Assembly: GCF_024753205.1 (NCBI RefSeq) | Contig: NZ_JANUGZ010000003.1 | Span: 186,001 to 250,000, forward strand | Direction of reading: 5' to 3' | DNA length: 64,000 bases | Origin: Massilia aurea | GTDB taxonomy: Bacteria > Pseudomonadota > Gammaproteobacteria > Burkholderiales > Burkholderiaceae_D | Shown here: positions 46,469 to 56,847 of the stretch, piece after piece | How positions within the stretch are numbered: position 1 is the first letter of the stretch | Layout: the number at the start of each line of letters is the position of its first letter | Notes under the pieces: model-generated | Databases searched by the model: none | What the model was told of the DNA's origin: nothing | The model's input: the letters and a program-made list of their open reading frames with translations, nothing else | Program-made: the position numbers and the translations under genes

Positions 46469-47455
46469 TCAACCCGGAAACAGCTCGTCGCGCGTCACGG
46501 TGGCCGTGCCCAGCTTGCCGACGACGATGCCGCCGGCGCGGTTGGCCGTCACCAGGGCTTCGCCCAGCGGCGCGCCCGTGCCCAGCATCGTGGCCAGCGT
46601 CGCAATCACCGTGTCACCGGCGCCCGATACGTCGAACACTTCGCGCGCATCGGCATTCACATGCAGCACTTCGTCGGCCGTGAACAGGCTCATGCCTTCT
46701 TCGGAGCGCGTCAGCAGCAGTGCATCCAGGCCAAGCTCCACGCGCAGCGCCTGCGCTTTTTCGAGCAACTGCGCTTCGCTCTTCCAGCCGCCGACGACGC
46801 GCTGCAGTTCGGCGCGGTTGGGCGTGAGGATGCTGGCGCCTTTGTACGGCGTGAAATCGTCGCCTTTCGGATCGACCAGCACGATCTTGCCGGCGGCGCG
46901 CGCCAAGGCAATCATCTCGGCGACATTGACCAGCGCGCCCTTGTTGTAGTCGGACAGGATGATGACGTCGTAATCGGGCAGCAGCGCCTTGAACTGGCTG
47001 AGCTTATCGCGCAGCACGGTTTCGGTCGGCGCATCCTCGAAATCGATGCGCACCATCTGTTGCTGGCGGCCGATGACGCGCAGCTTGATGATGGTCGAGA
47101 TCGCCTCGTCGCGCTTGAGGTAGCTGTGGATGCCCGCGCCCTGCAGCAGGCGCTCGACTTCATCGCCCGCTTCGTCGGCCCCCACCACGCCCAGGAGGCC
47201 CGTGTGGGCGCCAAGCGCGGCGGCATTGCGCGCCACGTTGGCGGCGCCGCCCAGGCGCTCCTCACGTCGCTCGATGCGCACCACGGGCACCGGCGCCTCG
47301 GGCGAGATGCGCGAGACGTCGCCGAACCAGTAGCGGTCGAGCATCACGTCGCCCACCACCAGCAGACGCACGGCGGATAGTTCAGGGGCCGCCTGCTGGC
47401 GGTAGTCATCGGCCGCCAGCAGGCGGCTCGGGGTCATTGGGATTTCGCTTGTCAT
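46469..47455 (-). CDS. rfaE1: D-glycero-beta-D-manno-heptose-7-phosphate kinase
   Basis: This 328-residue PfkB/ribokinase-family enzyme adds the 1-phosphate to heptose 7-phosphate in LPS core synthesis. Motifs are GDVMLDRYWFGDVSRISPEAP, RLGGAANVA, and the catalytic DVSGAGDTVIATLA near the C-terminus. Only the kinase half of HldE is present; the adenylyltransferase half must be encoded elsewhere, as in other betaproteobacteria. Either ATG 47455 or 47437 could be the start; neither has a good binding site. Confidence 0.93.
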   Translation of the reverse strand: MTSEIPMTPSRLLAADDYRQQAAPELSAVRLLVVGDVMLDRYWFGDVSRISPEAPVPVVRIERREERLGGAANVARNAAALGAHTGLLGVVGADEAGDEVERLLQGAGIHSYLKRDEAISTIIKLRVIGRQQQMVRIDFEDAPTETVLRDKLSQFKALLPDYDVIILSDYNKGALVNVAEMIALARAAGKIVLVDPKGDDFTPYKGASILTPNRAELQRVVGGWKSEAQLLEKAQALRVELGLDALLLTRSEEGMSLFTADEVLHVNADAREVFDVSGAGDTVIATLATMLGTGAPLGEALVTANRAGGIVVGKLGTATVTRDELFPG

Positions 47456-47475
47456 TGAGATCGTTCGATGAACCG

Positions 47476-48651
47476 TCAGTTCATCACATTGAGTTCTTCG
47501 GTGCGGCGTGGCGGATACGAATCCCAGCGGTTGCAGCCCGGGCATTGCCAGTAGAACTGGCGCGCCTTGAAACCGCAATGGCTGCACTGGTAGCGCGCCA
47601 GCTTCTGCGTGTAGCGCTGCACCAGGTTCTTGACCATCGACAGCTCTTCCCAGACATGAGCCGGTGCATCCATCAGGCGCGCTTCGAGCAATTTGTCCAG
47701 GCCAAGCAGCGTGGGATTGCGGCGCAGCTCTTCCACCACCAGACCTTTGGCCGCTTCGACGCCATCGAGCTCGATGACGGCCTTGAACACCACTTCGATC
47801 AGGTCGATCGACGAGGCCTCGGCCAGGTATGAGCGCAGCAGGTTCACGCCTTCTTGCGGGCGGCCCACCTTGCGGTAGCCATCCATCAGACGCGCAGCCA
47901 CCAGGGCCACGTGCGGCACGCTTTGCTGCTCCACGCGGCGCCAGGTCTTGAGGGCTTCTTCCACGTCGCCCTGGGCCAGCAGCGCGTCGCCGCGCAGGAT
48001 CGTGGCGCGCACGCTGTGGCGATTCGCTTCGAGCGCCTTGTCCAGCAAGCGCATCGCGTCGCTCGGCGCCATGTGCACGAGCGCGTCGGCCGCCAGTTCG
48101 CAATAGAACTGGGCAATCTCGATCTGGCGCGCGCCGGCGCCGGATGCCTGCAAGTCTTCGGCCGCCTCGATGGCGCGCTTCCATTCTTTTTCGCGCTGGT
48201 AGATTTCCAGCAGCGAGCGGCGCGCCTGCACCGCGTACGGTGTGCCGGCCAGGCCATTGAACGATTCCTCGGCGCGGTCCAGGAGGCCCGCCTTCAGGTA
48301 ATCGATGCCCAGTTCGTACTGCGCGTGCGCTTTCTCGTCGCTCGGCAAGTCCGGGCGCGCCAGCAGGTTCTGGTGCACGCGGATGGCGCGCTCGGTCTCG
48401 CCGCGGCGGCGAAACAGATTGCCCAGCGCGAAGTGCATATCGCTCGATTCAGGATCGAGCTTGACGATCTCGATGAACGAATCGATGGCCTTGTCGGGCT
48501 GGTCGTTGAGCAGGTGGTTCAGGCCCTTGAAGTAGCCGCGCGGCAGCGTGCGCGACTCGGAGACCACCTCGTTGATGTCAACCCGGGCAGCGAGCCAGCC
48601 CAGGCCAAAGAAGAAGGGGATGCCAAGCAGCATCCAGAGTTCGAAATCCAT
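47476..48651 (-). CDS. lapB: LPS assembly protein LapB
   Basis: This 391-residue protein has one N-terminal membrane anchor (residues 5-23), about nine TPR units and a C-terminal rubredoxin-like zinc site (CSHCGF, CPGCNRW). LapB controls LpxC breakdown and so lipid A synthesis. It follows lapA by 13 bases. Confidence 0.95.
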   Translation of the reverse strand: MDFELWMLLGIPFFFGLGWLAARVDINEVVSESRTLPRGYFKGLNHLLNDQPDKAIDSFIEIVKLDPESSDMHFALGNLFRRRGETERAIRVHQNLLARPDLPSDEKAHAQYELGIDYLKAGLLDRAEESFNGLAGTPYAVQARRSLLEIYQREKEWKRAIEAAEDLQASGAGARQIEIAQFYCELAADALVHMAPSDAMRLLDKALEANRHSVRATILRGDALLAQGDVEEALKTWRRVEQQSVPHVALVAARLMDGYRKVGRPQEGVNLLRSYLAEASSIDLIEVVFKAVIELDGVEAAKGLVVEELRRNPTLLGLDKLLEARLMDAPAHVWEELSMVKNLVQRYTQKLARYQCSHCGFKARQFYWQCPGCNRWDSYPPRRTEELNVMN

Positions 48652-48664
48652 GGTGTTCTTGTTG

Positions 48665-48991
48665 TTAGTGGCGGGGTGCAACCGGTGGAACGGCATCCGG
48701 CGGCGGTGGCGTGGTGGCGACCACACCGGTACCGGCGGCGCTTTGGAGGGCCTGGATCGTGTACTTGTGCTGCCATTTTTCGCGGCGCTGACGGAACACG
48801 GTCGGCGCCAGGGCCAGGATGCCGAAGGCAGCGCCGGCAACAAAAAACGCCAGCAGCATCAGCACGAGCGGGCCGCGCAATTCATAGTCGAGGAAAAAAT
48901 GCAGGTCGACCTCTTTCGTGTTCTTCAGCGCGAAGCCGAAGAACAGGATGAACAGGACAAATCCGACAATGGTCGAGACGAATTTCATCAA
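48665..48991 (-). CDS. lapA: LPS assembly protein LapA
   Basis: This 108-residue protein has two membrane segments at about residues 3-22 and 43-64 with the loop KNTKEVDLHFFLDYELRGPL, as in LapA. It acts with LapB. The second methionine is an equal start choice. The gene stands after the rpsA-ihfB terminator, so it probably has its own promoter. Confidence 0.92.
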   Translation of the reverse strand: MMKFVSTIVGFVLFILFFGFALKNTKEVDLHFFLDYELRGPLVLMLLAFFVAGAAFGILALAPTVFRQRREKWQHKYTIQALQSAAGTGVVATTPPPPDAVPPVAPRH

Positions 48992-49092
48992 CAGGTTCCG
49001 CTAGACAATGGTGTAAGGGCGAAGTGTCGCATATCCGCCATCATATTTCAAAACAGCGTGCGGCGTTGGGCCGTTGGCTGACCCGACAGGCC

Positions 49093-49120
49093 AAAAAAAA
49101 CGGCACCCTCGCGGATGCCG
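49093..49120 (-). terminator. Terminator after ihfB
   Basis: On the minus strand CGGCATCC pairs with GGGTGCCG (one T-G pair) around GCGA and is followed by eight T. It ends the rpsA-ihfB transcript. Confidence 0.9.
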
Positions 49121-49141
49121 TTTCTTGGTGCCAGCACTGAC

Positions 49142-49453
49142 TCAATCGTTGATGATCGGTTGCCCGACCATCGCGTCCACCTGCTCGCGCAACTGCTTGC
49201 CCGGCTTGAAGTGCGGCACCCGTTTTTCGGGCACCATCACCTTGTCGCCGGACTTCGGATTGCGACCGATGCGCGGTGGGCGGCTGTTCAGCGAGAAACT
49301 GCCGAAACCACGGATCTCGATGCGTTGACCGGTTGCCAGGGCGTTGGTCATCGCATCGAGGATGGTCTTGACAGCAAATTCCGCATCCTTTGCCACCAGC
49401 TGAGAATAACGCTCAGCCAGTCGGTTGATCAGCTCGGACTTGGTCATCTGCAA
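49142..49453 (-). CDS. ihfB: Integration host factor beta subunit
   Basis: This 103-residue DNA-bending protein of the HU/IHF family has the beta-arm motif [18 protein letters not shown]. It acts as a dimer with IhfA in recombination and gene control. The position after rpsA is typical. Confidence 0.96.
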   Translation of the reverse strand: MQMTKSELINRLAERYSQLVAKDAEFAVKTILDAMTNALATGQRIEIRGFGSFSLNSRPPRIGRNPKSGDKVMVPEKRVPHFKPGKQLREQVDAMVGQPIIND

Positions 49454-49473
49454 GCTCCTCAGGGCTTACCTGA

Positions 49474-51180
49474 TTAGTTCTTGTTATCGAACTTGGCCTT
49501 GAGCAGTGCGCCCAGGCTGGTCGTGCCCGAAGCAGCGCTGTTGTCGTTCGACAGCTTGCTCATGGCTTCTTGCGTATCGACATTGTCTTTCGCCTTGATC
49601 GACAGCTGGATGCTGCGAGCCTTGCGATCGATGTTGATCACCAGAGCTTCGACAGTGTCGCCGACTTTCAGGTGGGTGCCAGCATCTTCAACGCGGTCAC
49701 GCGAGATTTCCGAAGCGCGCAGGTAACCTTCGACTTCTTCGCTCAGCGAGATCACGGCGCCTTTTGGCTCAACCGATTTCACGGTGCCGGTGACCAGCGA
49801 ACCCTTGTCGTTCATCGACGAGTAGGTGTTGAACGGGTCGCCTTCGAGTTGCTTCACGCCCAGCGAAACACGCTCGCGCTCGACGTCGATGGCCAGAACC
49901 ACGGCTTCCAGTTCGTCGCCTTTCTTGAAGCGGCGCACAGCTTCTTCGCCGGCTTCGGTCCACGACAGGTCCGACAGGTGCACCAGACCATCGATGTTGC
50001 CTGGCAGGCCGATGAACACGCCGAAGTCGGTGATCGACTTGATCGAACCCTTGACCTTGTCGCCCTTCTTGTGGGTCATGCCGAAGTCGTCCCATGGATT
50101 TGCTTTGCACTGCTTCATGCCCAGCGAAATACGGCGGCGCTCTTCGTCGATCTCCAGAACCATGACTTCCACTTCGTCGCCCAGCTGGACAACTTTGTTT
50201 GGTGCCACGTTCTTGTTGGTCCAGTCCATTTCGGACACGTGGACCAGACCTTCGATACCCTGCTCGACTTCGACGAACGCGCCGTAGTCGGTGAGGTTCG
50301 TGACTTTACCGAACAGGCGGGTGCTCTGTGGGTAACGACGCGACAGACCGGTCCATGGATCGTCGCCCAGCTGCTTGACGCCCAGCGAGACGCGGTTTTT
50401 CTCTTGATCGTACTTGAGGACCTTGGCGGTGATCTCTTGGCCAACCGACAGGACTTCGGATGGGTGACGCACACGACGCCATGCCAGATCGGTGATGTGC
50501 AGCAGACCATCGATGCCGCCCAGGTCGACGAATGCGCCATAGTCGGTGATGTTCTTGACGATACCGGTAACCACGGTACCTTCTTTCAGCGTTTCCATCA
50601 GCTTCTGACGCTCTTCGCCCATCGATGCTTCGATGACAGCGCGGCGCGACAGCACGACGTTGTTACGCTTGCGGTCCAGCTTGATGACCTTGAATTCGAG
50701 GGTCTTGCCTTCGAATGGGGTCGTGTCCTTGACTGGACGGGTGTCAACCAGCGAACCCGGGAGGAACGCGCGGATGCCGTTGGTCAGAACGGTCAGGCCG
50801 CCCTTGACTTTGCCATTGACGGTACCGGTGACGATTTCGCCCGATTCCATTGCTTTTTCCAGCGCCAGCCACGAAGCCAGACGCTTGGCCTTGTCGCGCG
50901 ACAGGATGGTGTCGCCAAAGCCGTTTTCCAGCGACTCGATGGCCACGGAAACGAAGTCGCCTACTGCGACTTCCAGTTCGCCCTGGTCATTCTTGAATTC
51001 TTCGATTGGAATGAACGCTTCCGACTTCAGGCCTGCGTTGACGATCACGAAGTTGTGATCCAGACGCACGACTTCAGCCGAAATGACTTCGCCCGAACGC
51101 ATGTCTTGACGCGACAGCGATTCCTCGAAGAGGGCGGCAAAGCTTTCCATACCAGTATCTTGGGTAGTTGCAGTAGACAT
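49474..51180 (-). CDS. rpsA: 30S ribosomal protein S1
   Basis: This 568-residue protein carries six S1 RNA-binding repeats (recurrent G[12 protein letters not shown] patterns). It binds mRNA on the ribosome and is essential. The start at 51180 ([21 protein letters not shown]) is the family start. It lies downstream of cmk and upstream of ihfB. Confidence 0.97.
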   Translation of the reverse strand: MSTATTQDTGMESFAALFEESLSRQDMRSGEVISAEVVRLDHNFVIVNAGLKSEAFIPIEEFKNDQGELEVAVGDFVSVAIESLENGFGDTILSRDKAKRLASWLALEKAMESGEIVTGTVNGKVKGGLTVLTNGIRAFLPGSLVDTRPVKDTTPFEGKTLEFKVIKLDRKRNNVVLSRRAVIEASMGEERQKLMETLKEGTVVTGIVKNITDYGAFVDLGGIDGLLHITDLAWRRVRHPSEVLSVGQEITAKVLKYDQEKNRVSLGVKQLGDDPWTGLSRRYPQSTRLFGKVTNLTDYGAFVEVEQGIEGLVHVSEMDWTNKNVAPNKVVQLGDEVEVMVLEIDEERRRISLGMKQCKANPWDDFGMTHKKGDKVKGSIKSITDFGVFIGLPGNIDGLVHLSDLSWTEAGEEAVRRFKKGDELEAVVLAIDVERERVSLGVKQLEGDPFNTYSSMNDKGSLVTGTVKSVEPKGAVISLSEEVEGYLRASEISRDRVEDAGTHLKVGDTVEALVINIDRKARSIQLSIKAKDNVDTQEAMSKLSNDNSAASGTTSLGALLKAKFDNKN

Positions 51181-51521
51181 AAAAAAGTTGGTTATTTCAT
51201 GTGAGCCAGCAGACCGACGATAGTGCGGACTGAACTGGGTTAGGTTAAAACACGCTTGCGATGGCCAATATGCTGTCGCAAGCACCAAAGGACAAGGTCT
51301 TCAAGTGCCACCCTCAACAACGAAGATGCCAACCGGAAGACCATCGTCCCCACCCAGGTGGGGATCCAGATTTACTTGCAAACCACCATGGCGATGACTC
51401 AAGCCAATGGTGACGCATCGAACCGGGATTCCCGCCTGCGCGGGAATGACGTTCAGGCGCTGATGTCTAACGGTTTGCACTGCAACCGGTTGACACCACC
51501 GCCACCACGTCATTCAAAGTC
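51181..51521. other. Intergenic region between rpsA and cmk with an interspersed repeat
   Basis: No gene is seen in these 341 bases. Besides the rpsA leader, it holds a composite hairpin repeat (51346-51450). The part before rpsA must hold its promoter and the site for S1 autocontrol; I see no certain boxes. Confidence 0.6.
51346..51450. repeat. REP-like composite repeat
   Basis: Two hairpins, CCCCACC/GGTGGGG (51348-51363) and ATTCCCGC/GCGGGAAT (51428-51447), flank about 64 bases. The outer parts (GTCCCCACC..., ...GCGGGAATGAC) are inverted relative to one another. Sequences like this are spread through many proteobacterial genomes. Confidence 0.6.
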
Positions 51522-52184
51522 TTATTTCTGCGCATACCAGGTCAGGACTTGCTCGACCGCCTGGTCGACCCCCATCGCAGAGGTGTCCAGGATATGCGCA
51601 TCAGCCGCTGCGACCAGGGGAGCGACTGCGCGATGGGTGTCGCGTTCGTCTCTAGCCCGTAAATCTGCCAGCAGGTCGTTCATATTAGCAGAAAAGCCTT
51701 TGTCAATCAATTGCTTATACCGGCGTTGCGCGCGCGCCTCAGCACTTGCGGTGAGGAACACTTTGAGCTTGGCGGTAGGAAAGATCACCGTGCCCATATC
51801 GCGGCCATCGGCCACCAGTCCCGGCGCCTCGCGAAAGCCCAGCTGCAGATCAAACAGCGCCTGGCGCACGCTCGGCAAGGCGGCAATCTTCGACGCCATA
51901 TTGCCCACCTCTTCCGCGCGGATCGCGTGGCTTACATCCTCGTGCGCCAGGTAGATCACGTCATCCCGGAAGCGCGCCGGCAGCTGCTGGGCCAGCTTGG
52001 CGATGCCCGCTTCGTCCGACAGCGGCAGCGCGCTGCGCAGTGCCTGCAGCGCCGTCAGGCGATACAGCGCGCCTGAGTCGAGCAGGTGAAAGCCCAGGCG
52101 GTCGGCGATGCGGCTGGCCACGGTCCCCTTGCCGGAAGCGGTCGGGCCGTCGATGGTGATGACTGGTACGTTTGAATTGGGCAT
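51522..52184 (-). CDS. cmk: Cytidylate kinase
   Basis: This 220-residue enzyme phosphorylates CMP and dCMP. The P-loop [14 protein letters not shown] is at the N-terminus, followed by [10 protein letters not shown] and the CMP loop [10 protein letters not shown]. It lies between aroA and rpsA, the normal order. Confidence 0.96.
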   Translation of the reverse strand: MPNSNVPVITIDGPTASGKGTVASRIADRLGFHLLDSGALYRLTALQALRSALPLSDEAGIAKLAQQLPARFRDDVIYLAHEDVSHAIRAEEVGNMASKIAALPSVRQALFDLQLGFREAPGLVADGRDMGTVIFPTAKLKVFLTASAEARAQRRYKQLIDKGFSANMNDLLADLRARDERDTHRAVAPLVAAADAHILDTSAMGVDQAVEQVLTWYAQK

Positions 52185-52202
52185 GGGCTCGGGGCGGGTC
52201 AG

Positions 52203-53534
52203 TTAAAACAGCTCGTTGCGCGCAATGCCCGCAAACGCTTCGAAGTAGTCAGGGAAGGTCTTGGCGACGCACTTCGGATCGTTGATCCGCATGGCGTTGC
52301 CGCGCCGCGCCTTGCCGTCCAGGGACGCGAGCGAAAAGCACATCGCCATCCGGTGGTCGTCGTATGTGTCGATCGTGGCGGGCTTGAGTTCGTCCGGTGG
52401 CGTGATGCGGATATAGTCCGGCCCCTCCTCCACCTCGGCGCCGACCTTGCGCAGTTCGGTCGCCATCGCGCTCAAGCGATCGGTTTCCTTCACGCGCCAG
52501 CTGGCGATATTGCGCAGCGTGCTCGGGCCGTCAGCGTACAGCGCCGCGACCGCAATCGTCATCGCCGCATCCGGGATGTGGTTGAAGTCGGCGTCGATGG
52601 CTTTGAGCACGCCATTCGATTGCACCTCGATCCAGTTTTCGCCCCGCGTGACAATGGCGCCCATGCGTTCGAGCGCATCGGCAAAACGCACGTCGCCCTG
52701 GATGCTGTGCTCACCGACGCCTTCGACGCGCACCGGCCCGCCCGCGATCGCGCCGGCGGCCAGGAAGTACGACGCCGACGACGCATCGCCTTCGACGTGG
52801 ATCGTGCCCGGACTTTGATACCGCTGGCCCGGTTGCACGGTGAACGAGGCCCAGCCATTCTGCTCGACCTCGACGCCGAAACGGCGCATCAGGTTCAGCG
52901 TGATCTCGATATAGGGCTTGGAAATCAGCTCGCCGACGACATCGACCGACACCGGATGCGTCGTGGCCATCAGCGGCGCGGCCATCAAGAGCGCGGTCAG
53001 GAACTGGCTCGATACATTGCCGCGCACCGCCATGCGGTTGGCCGTGATGTGGCCGCGGCGGATGCGCAGCGGCGGAAAGCCCTGCTCGCCCGTGTATTCG
53101 ATCTGCGCGCCGACGGCGTTCAGTGCGTCGACCAGGTCGCCGATCGGGCGCTCGTGCATGCGCGAGACACCGTGGAGCGTGTAGTCGCCGCCGATCACGG
53201 CCAGCGCCGCCGTCAGCGGACGGATCGCGGTGCCCGCATTGCCCATGAACAGATCGGCTGCAGACTCGGGCAGCACGCCGCCGTTGCCATGCACGATGAC
53301 CGTGCGCTCGTCGACTTCATCCCAGCGGATGCCCAGCGAGCGCAGTGCGCCCAGCATGACCATCGTGTCGTCGGACGCGAGCATGTCGTGGATCGTGGTT
53401 GTGCCCTCGGCCAGCGCGGCCAGCAGCAGCGTGCGGTTCGAGATGCTCTTGGAGCCCGGCAGCCGCACCACGCCCTGCGCGTGCAGCACGGGTTCGAGGT
53501 CGATATGCTGCGGATAGTGTTTTTGCTGCGTCAT
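52203..53534 (-). CDS. aroA: 5-enolpyruvylshikimate-3-phosphate synthase
   Basis: This 443-residue enzyme makes EPSP in the shikimate path. Motifs are [16 protein letters not shown] near the N-terminus, [15 protein letters not shown], and [19 protein letters not shown]. The start at 53534 is preferred; it overlaps the tyrA stop by 4 bases. Confidence 0.97.
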   Translation of the reverse strand: MTQQKHYPQHIDLEPVLHAQGVVRLPGSKSISNRTLLLAALAEGTTTIHDMLASDDTMVMLGALRSLGIRWDEVDERTVIVHGNGGVLPESAADLFMGNAGTAIRPLTAALAVIGGDYTLHGVSRMHERPIGDLVDALNAVGAQIEYTGEQGFPPLRIRRGHITANRMAVRGNVSSQFLTALLMAAPLMATTHPVSVDVVGELISKPYIEITLNLMRRFGVEVEQNGWASFTVQPGQRYQSPGTIHVEGDASSASYFLAAGAIAGGPVRVEGVGEHSIQGDVRFADALERMGAIVTRGENWIEVQSNGVLKAIDADFNHIPDAAMTIAVAALYADGPSTLRNIASWRVKETDRLSAMATELRKVGAEVEEGPDYIRITPPDELKPATIDTYDDHRMAMCFSLASLDGKARRGNAMRINDPKCVAKTFPDYFEAFAGIARNELF

Positions 53535-54433
53535 GTGTTTTCCTGAATTGGCGCGCGAGTCGAGCCGGCTTCGATGGCGATCTGCCACTCGTGGCGGGCG
53601 CGCTGCGCGTTCGCATAAATATCGTGCAATCCGGCCCCGTCACCGGCGGCGAGCATGGCCCGCATCGTCGTCAATTGTGCCAGATAGGCATCCAGCTCGG
53701 TCAACAGCGCAGCCTGGTTGGCCAGACTGATGTCGCGCCACATTTCGGGCGACGAACCGGCAATGCGCGTAAAGTCGCGAAAGCCACTGGCCGCGTACTG
53801 GAACAGCATGTCGGCGTGCGGCTTGCCAGCGAGGTCGTCCACCAGCGCGTAGGCCAGCAAGTGCGGCAGATGGCTCACAGCCGCGAACACGCGGTCATGG
53901 TCTTCGGGCGTCAGTTGATGGATCACGGCGCCACAGGCGCGCCAGGCGGCGGCGACACGTTCGACATCGCTTGCTGCGTTCTCGGGCAGCGGCGTGAGCA
54001 CGGCCTTTTTGCCCTGGTACAGGCCGGCCAGCGCGGCATCGGGACCATTCGCTTCGCTGCCGGCGATCGGGTGGCCGGGCACGAACTGTGCTACCCGCTC
54101 GCCGAGCACCGCGCGGGCTGCTGCGACCACGTCGCACTTGGTGCTGCCAGCATCGGTGACGACCGTGCCGGGCGCCAGGTGCGGCAGCAGCGCGGCGAGG
54201 ATCGGCCCCGTCTGCGCCACCGGCGCGGCCAGCAGGACCAGATCAGCATTGTCCATCGCATCGGCGTAGTCATCACAGACCCGGTCGATGATGCCAAGGG
54301 CCAGTGCCCGGGCCAGTGCCTCGGGATGCCGGCCGATGCCGACCACTTCCCGCACCTGCCCGGCGCGTTTGAGCGCCAGCGCGAACGACCCGCCAATCAG
54401 GCCGACGCCGACGATAACGATCTTGTCCAGCAT
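53531..54433 (-). CDS. tyrA: Prephenate dehydrogenase
   Basis: This 300-residue NAD-dependent enzyme makes 4-hydroxyphenylpyruvate for tyrosine. The Rossmann motif [14 protein letters not shown] is at the N-terminus, with DAGSTKCDV and GHPIAGSE, the prephenate block, in the middle. Its start directly follows the hisC stop. Confidence 0.95.
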   Translation of the reverse strand: MLDKIVIVGVGLIGGSFALALKRAGQVREVVGIGRHPEALARALALGIIDRVCDDYADAMDNADLVLLAAPVAQTGPILAALLPHLAPGTVVTDAGSTKCDVVAAARAVLGERVAQFVPGHPIAGSEANGPDAALAGLYQGKKAVLTPLPENAASDVERVAAAWRACGAVIHQLTPEDHDRVFAAVSHLPHLLAYALVDDLAGKPHADMLFQYAASGFRDFTRIAGSSPEMWRDISLANQAALLTELDAYLAQLTTMRAMLAAGDGAGLHDIYANAQRARHEWQIAIEAGSTRAPIQENT

Positions 54434-55537
54434 TCAGCGGAGCGCCTTCTTCAACGCCTCGATGAAGGCCGCGTTCTCCTGCGGCAGGCCGATCGAGATG
54501 CGCAGCCACTGCGGCAGGCCATAGTTGCCGACCGGGCGCACGATCACGCCCTGCTTGAGCAGCGCCACGTTCACGCGCGCACCGGCGCCGTCGTCGTCGC
54601 CGACCCGCACCAGCACGAAGTTGCCGAACGACGGCACGTACTCGAGCCCCAGCTCCTCAAAGGCGGCGATCATCTGGCGATAGCCGTCCGCGTTGTTGCG
54701 CGCGCCCTGGTCCAGGAACGGTGTGTCGTTCAGCGCCGCGACCGCAGCGGCTTGCGCCAGCGAGTTGACGTTGAATGGCTGGCGGATGCGGTTCATCAGG
54801 TCAGTGACCGCTGGCTGCGCGATGGCAAAGCCCACGCGCAGGCCAGCCAGGCCATACGCCTTCGAGAACGTGCGCGACACGATCAGGTTCGGGTAGGTGC
54901 GCACCCAGGTGCTCGACTCGAACTGGTGTTCGGGCGCCAGGTACTCGTTGTACGCTTCGTCCAGCACGACGATCACGTGCGCCGGGACTTTTTGCAGAAA
55001 CGCTTCGATCTGCGCGGCCGGGATGAACGTGCCGGTCGGGTTGTTCGGGTTGGCGACATACACCAGGCGCGTATCGGCATCGATGGCGGCCGCCATCGCA
55101 TCGAGGTCGTGACCGTAGTCGACGGCTGGCACGACGATCGCGCGGCCACCGACGCCTTGCGTGGCCAGCGCATACACGGCAAACGAATACTGCGAATACA
55201 CGACCGCTTCGCCTTTTTGCACGAAGGCGTGCGCCGCGATTTCAAGGATGTCGTTGCTGCCGTTGCCGAGCGTGAGCCACTCGAGCGGCACGTCGTAGCG
55301 CTTGGCCAACGCGGTCTTCAAATCAAACCCGTTGGCGTCCGGGTAGCGGCCCAGGTCGGCTGCCGCTGCTAGCATCGCGGCGCGGCTGGACTCTGGAATG
55401 CCGAACGGGTTTTCGTTCGACGCCAGCTTGACGATGTTCGCTTCGTCGAGACCATATTCGCGGGCCACTTCGGCGATCGGTTTGCCGGCCTGGTACGGGG
55501 CAATGGCACGGATGTATTCGGGACCAAATGTCGACAT
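54434..55537 (-). CDS. hisC: Histidinol-phosphate aminotransferase
   Basis: This 367-residue PLP enzyme carries the lysine in SRTFSKAYGLAGLRVG and substrate motif SNENPFG. Placed between pheA and tyrA, it may also serve as an aromatic aminotransferase in the terminal step of Phe/Tyr synthesis. Confidence 0.93.
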   Translation of the reverse strand: MSTFGPEYIRAIAPYQAGKPIAEVAREYGLDEANIVKLASNENPFGIPESSRAAMLAAAADLGRYPDANGFDLKTALAKRYDVPLEWLTLGNGSNDILEIAAHAFVQKGEAVVYSQYSFAVYALATQGVGGRAIVVPAVDYGHDLDAMAAAIDADTRLVYVANPNNPTGTFIPAAQIEAFLQKVPAHVIVVLDEAYNEYLAPEHQFESSTWVRTYPNLIVSRTFSKAYGLAGLRVGFAIAQPAVTDLMNRIRQPFNVNSLAQAAAVAALNDTPFLDQGARNNADGYRQMIAAFEELGLEYVPSFGNFVLVRVGDDDGAGARVNVALLKQGVIVRPVGNYGLPQWLRISIGLPQENAAFIEALKKALR

Positions 55538-55558
55538 GAAAATCTCTCTCGTAATCGT

Positions 55559-56629
55559 TTAAAGGCTTTGCGGGTAGGACCCCAGCACCTTGAAGAAGGC
55601 GGCGTTGTCCTTGAGTTCCTCGAGCGCGCGCGCAACGGCGGCGTCGTGCACGTGGCCCTCGATGTCGACATAGAAGTAGTACTCCCAAGTGCCGATGCGG
55701 GCTGGGCGCGATTCAAAACGCGTCATCGACACGCCGTGCTTTTCCAGCGGTGCGAGCAGGTTGTAGACGGCGCCGGCCTTGTTTGGCACGGCCAGCACGA
55801 TGCCGGTGCGGTCCTTGCCCGAGCGGCCGGTCTGCAACTGGCCGATCACGACAAAGCGCGTGCGGTTGTGTGGATCGTCCTGAATGTGGGCCTGCACGAC
55901 GCCCAGGCGATACTGCTCGCCCGCCATCTCGCTGGCGATCGCGGCGACCGTCGGATCCTGGCTGGCCAGCACGGCCGCCTCGGCGTTCGACGCCACCGCG
56001 CGGCGCTCGATGTTCGGGTAATGCTGGTTCAGCCACACCTGGCATTGTGCCAGCGCCTGCGAATGGGCGCAGACGACGGTCACGCCGTCCATCGTGCCCG
56101 TCCTGGTCATCAGGCTGTGGTGGACCGCGATCGAGACTTCGCCGCTGATGATGGTGGTCGTTGCCAGCAACAGGTCGAGCGTGCGGTTGATGGCGCCCTC
56201 GGACGAATTCTCGACCGGGACCACGCCAAAGTCGGCGGTGCCGGCTTCGGTCGCGCGAAACACTTCATCGATCGACACGCACGGCAGCGCATCGATGGCC
56301 GTGCCGAACTGCTGGAACACGGCCTGCTCGCTGAAGGTGCCCGTGGGGCCGAGAAACGCCACCGTCACGCGCTTTTCAAGGGCGCGGCAGGACGACATGA
56401 TCTCGCGGAAGATGGTCTGGACGTCGCTGTTCTTGAGCGGACCGGGATTGCGCTCGGCCACGCCGCGCAGCACCTGGGCTTCGCGCTCGGGGCGAAACAC
56501 GGGCGCGTTGGTTTCGGCCTTCACGTGGCCGACGGCCTGTGCGACCTGGCCGCGCTCGCTCAACAGCTGGAGGATTTGTGCGTCGATCGCATCGATGCGT
56601 TCGCGCAAGGGGGTGAGTTTGTCTGTCAT
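55559..56629 (-). CDS. pheA: Bifunctional chorismate mutase / prephenate dehydratase
   Basis: This 356-residue enzyme has an AroQ chorismate mutase domain (about 1-90, LRERIDAIDAQILQLLSERG), a prephenate dehydratase domain (about 95-270) and a C-terminal ACT domain with the phenylalanine-sensing SMTRFESRPAR block. It is feedback controlled by phenylalanine in relatives. Confidence 0.96.
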   Translation of the reverse strand: MTDKLTPLRERIDAIDAQILQLLSERGQVAQAVGHVKAETNAPVFRPEREAQVLRGVAERNPGPLKNSDVQTIFREIMSSCRALEKRVTVAFLGPTGTFSEQAVFQQFGTAIDALPCVSIDEVFRATEAGTADFGVVPVENSSEGAINRTLDLLLATTTIISGEVSIAVHHSLMTRTGTMDGVTVVCAHSQALAQCQVWLNQHYPNIERRAVASNAEAAVLASQDPTVAAIASEMAGEQYRLGVVQAHIQDDPHNRTRFVVIGQLQTGRSGKDRTGIVLAVPNKAGAVYNLLAPLEKHGVSMTRFESRPARIGTWEYYFYVDIEGHVHDAAVARALEELKDNAAFFKVLGSYPQSL

Positions 56630-56681
56630 CGTTATGCTGGTTGGTCGATGTTGTTTGCGTTCGGGCCCATCAGCCGTGCAT

Positions 56682-56832
56682 TGGACGCGTGGACGGGATA
56701 CCCGTCCACCCTACGGTGCATTGAATGCGCGGGCCGGATACCCGCCCGCCCCACACATTGGGCGCGGGGACGGCACACCTGTCCACCATGCACATTGGCG
56801 TAGGGTGGACGGCTCCGCCGTCCACGCGTCCA
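56682..56832. repeat. Array of four hairpin repeats between serC and pheA
   Basis: Four GC-rich hairpins (around GGACGGGATACCCGTCC, GGGCCGGATACCCGCCC, GGGGACGGCACACCTGTCC and GGACGGCTCCGCCGTCC) follow each other at about 37-base steps with ACATTGGG-like links. The first (56682-56715) and last (56799-56832) are inverted copies of one another. This is a BIME-like cluster. Confidence 0.75.
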
Positions 56833-56847
56833 GCCGGCCGATACGAT

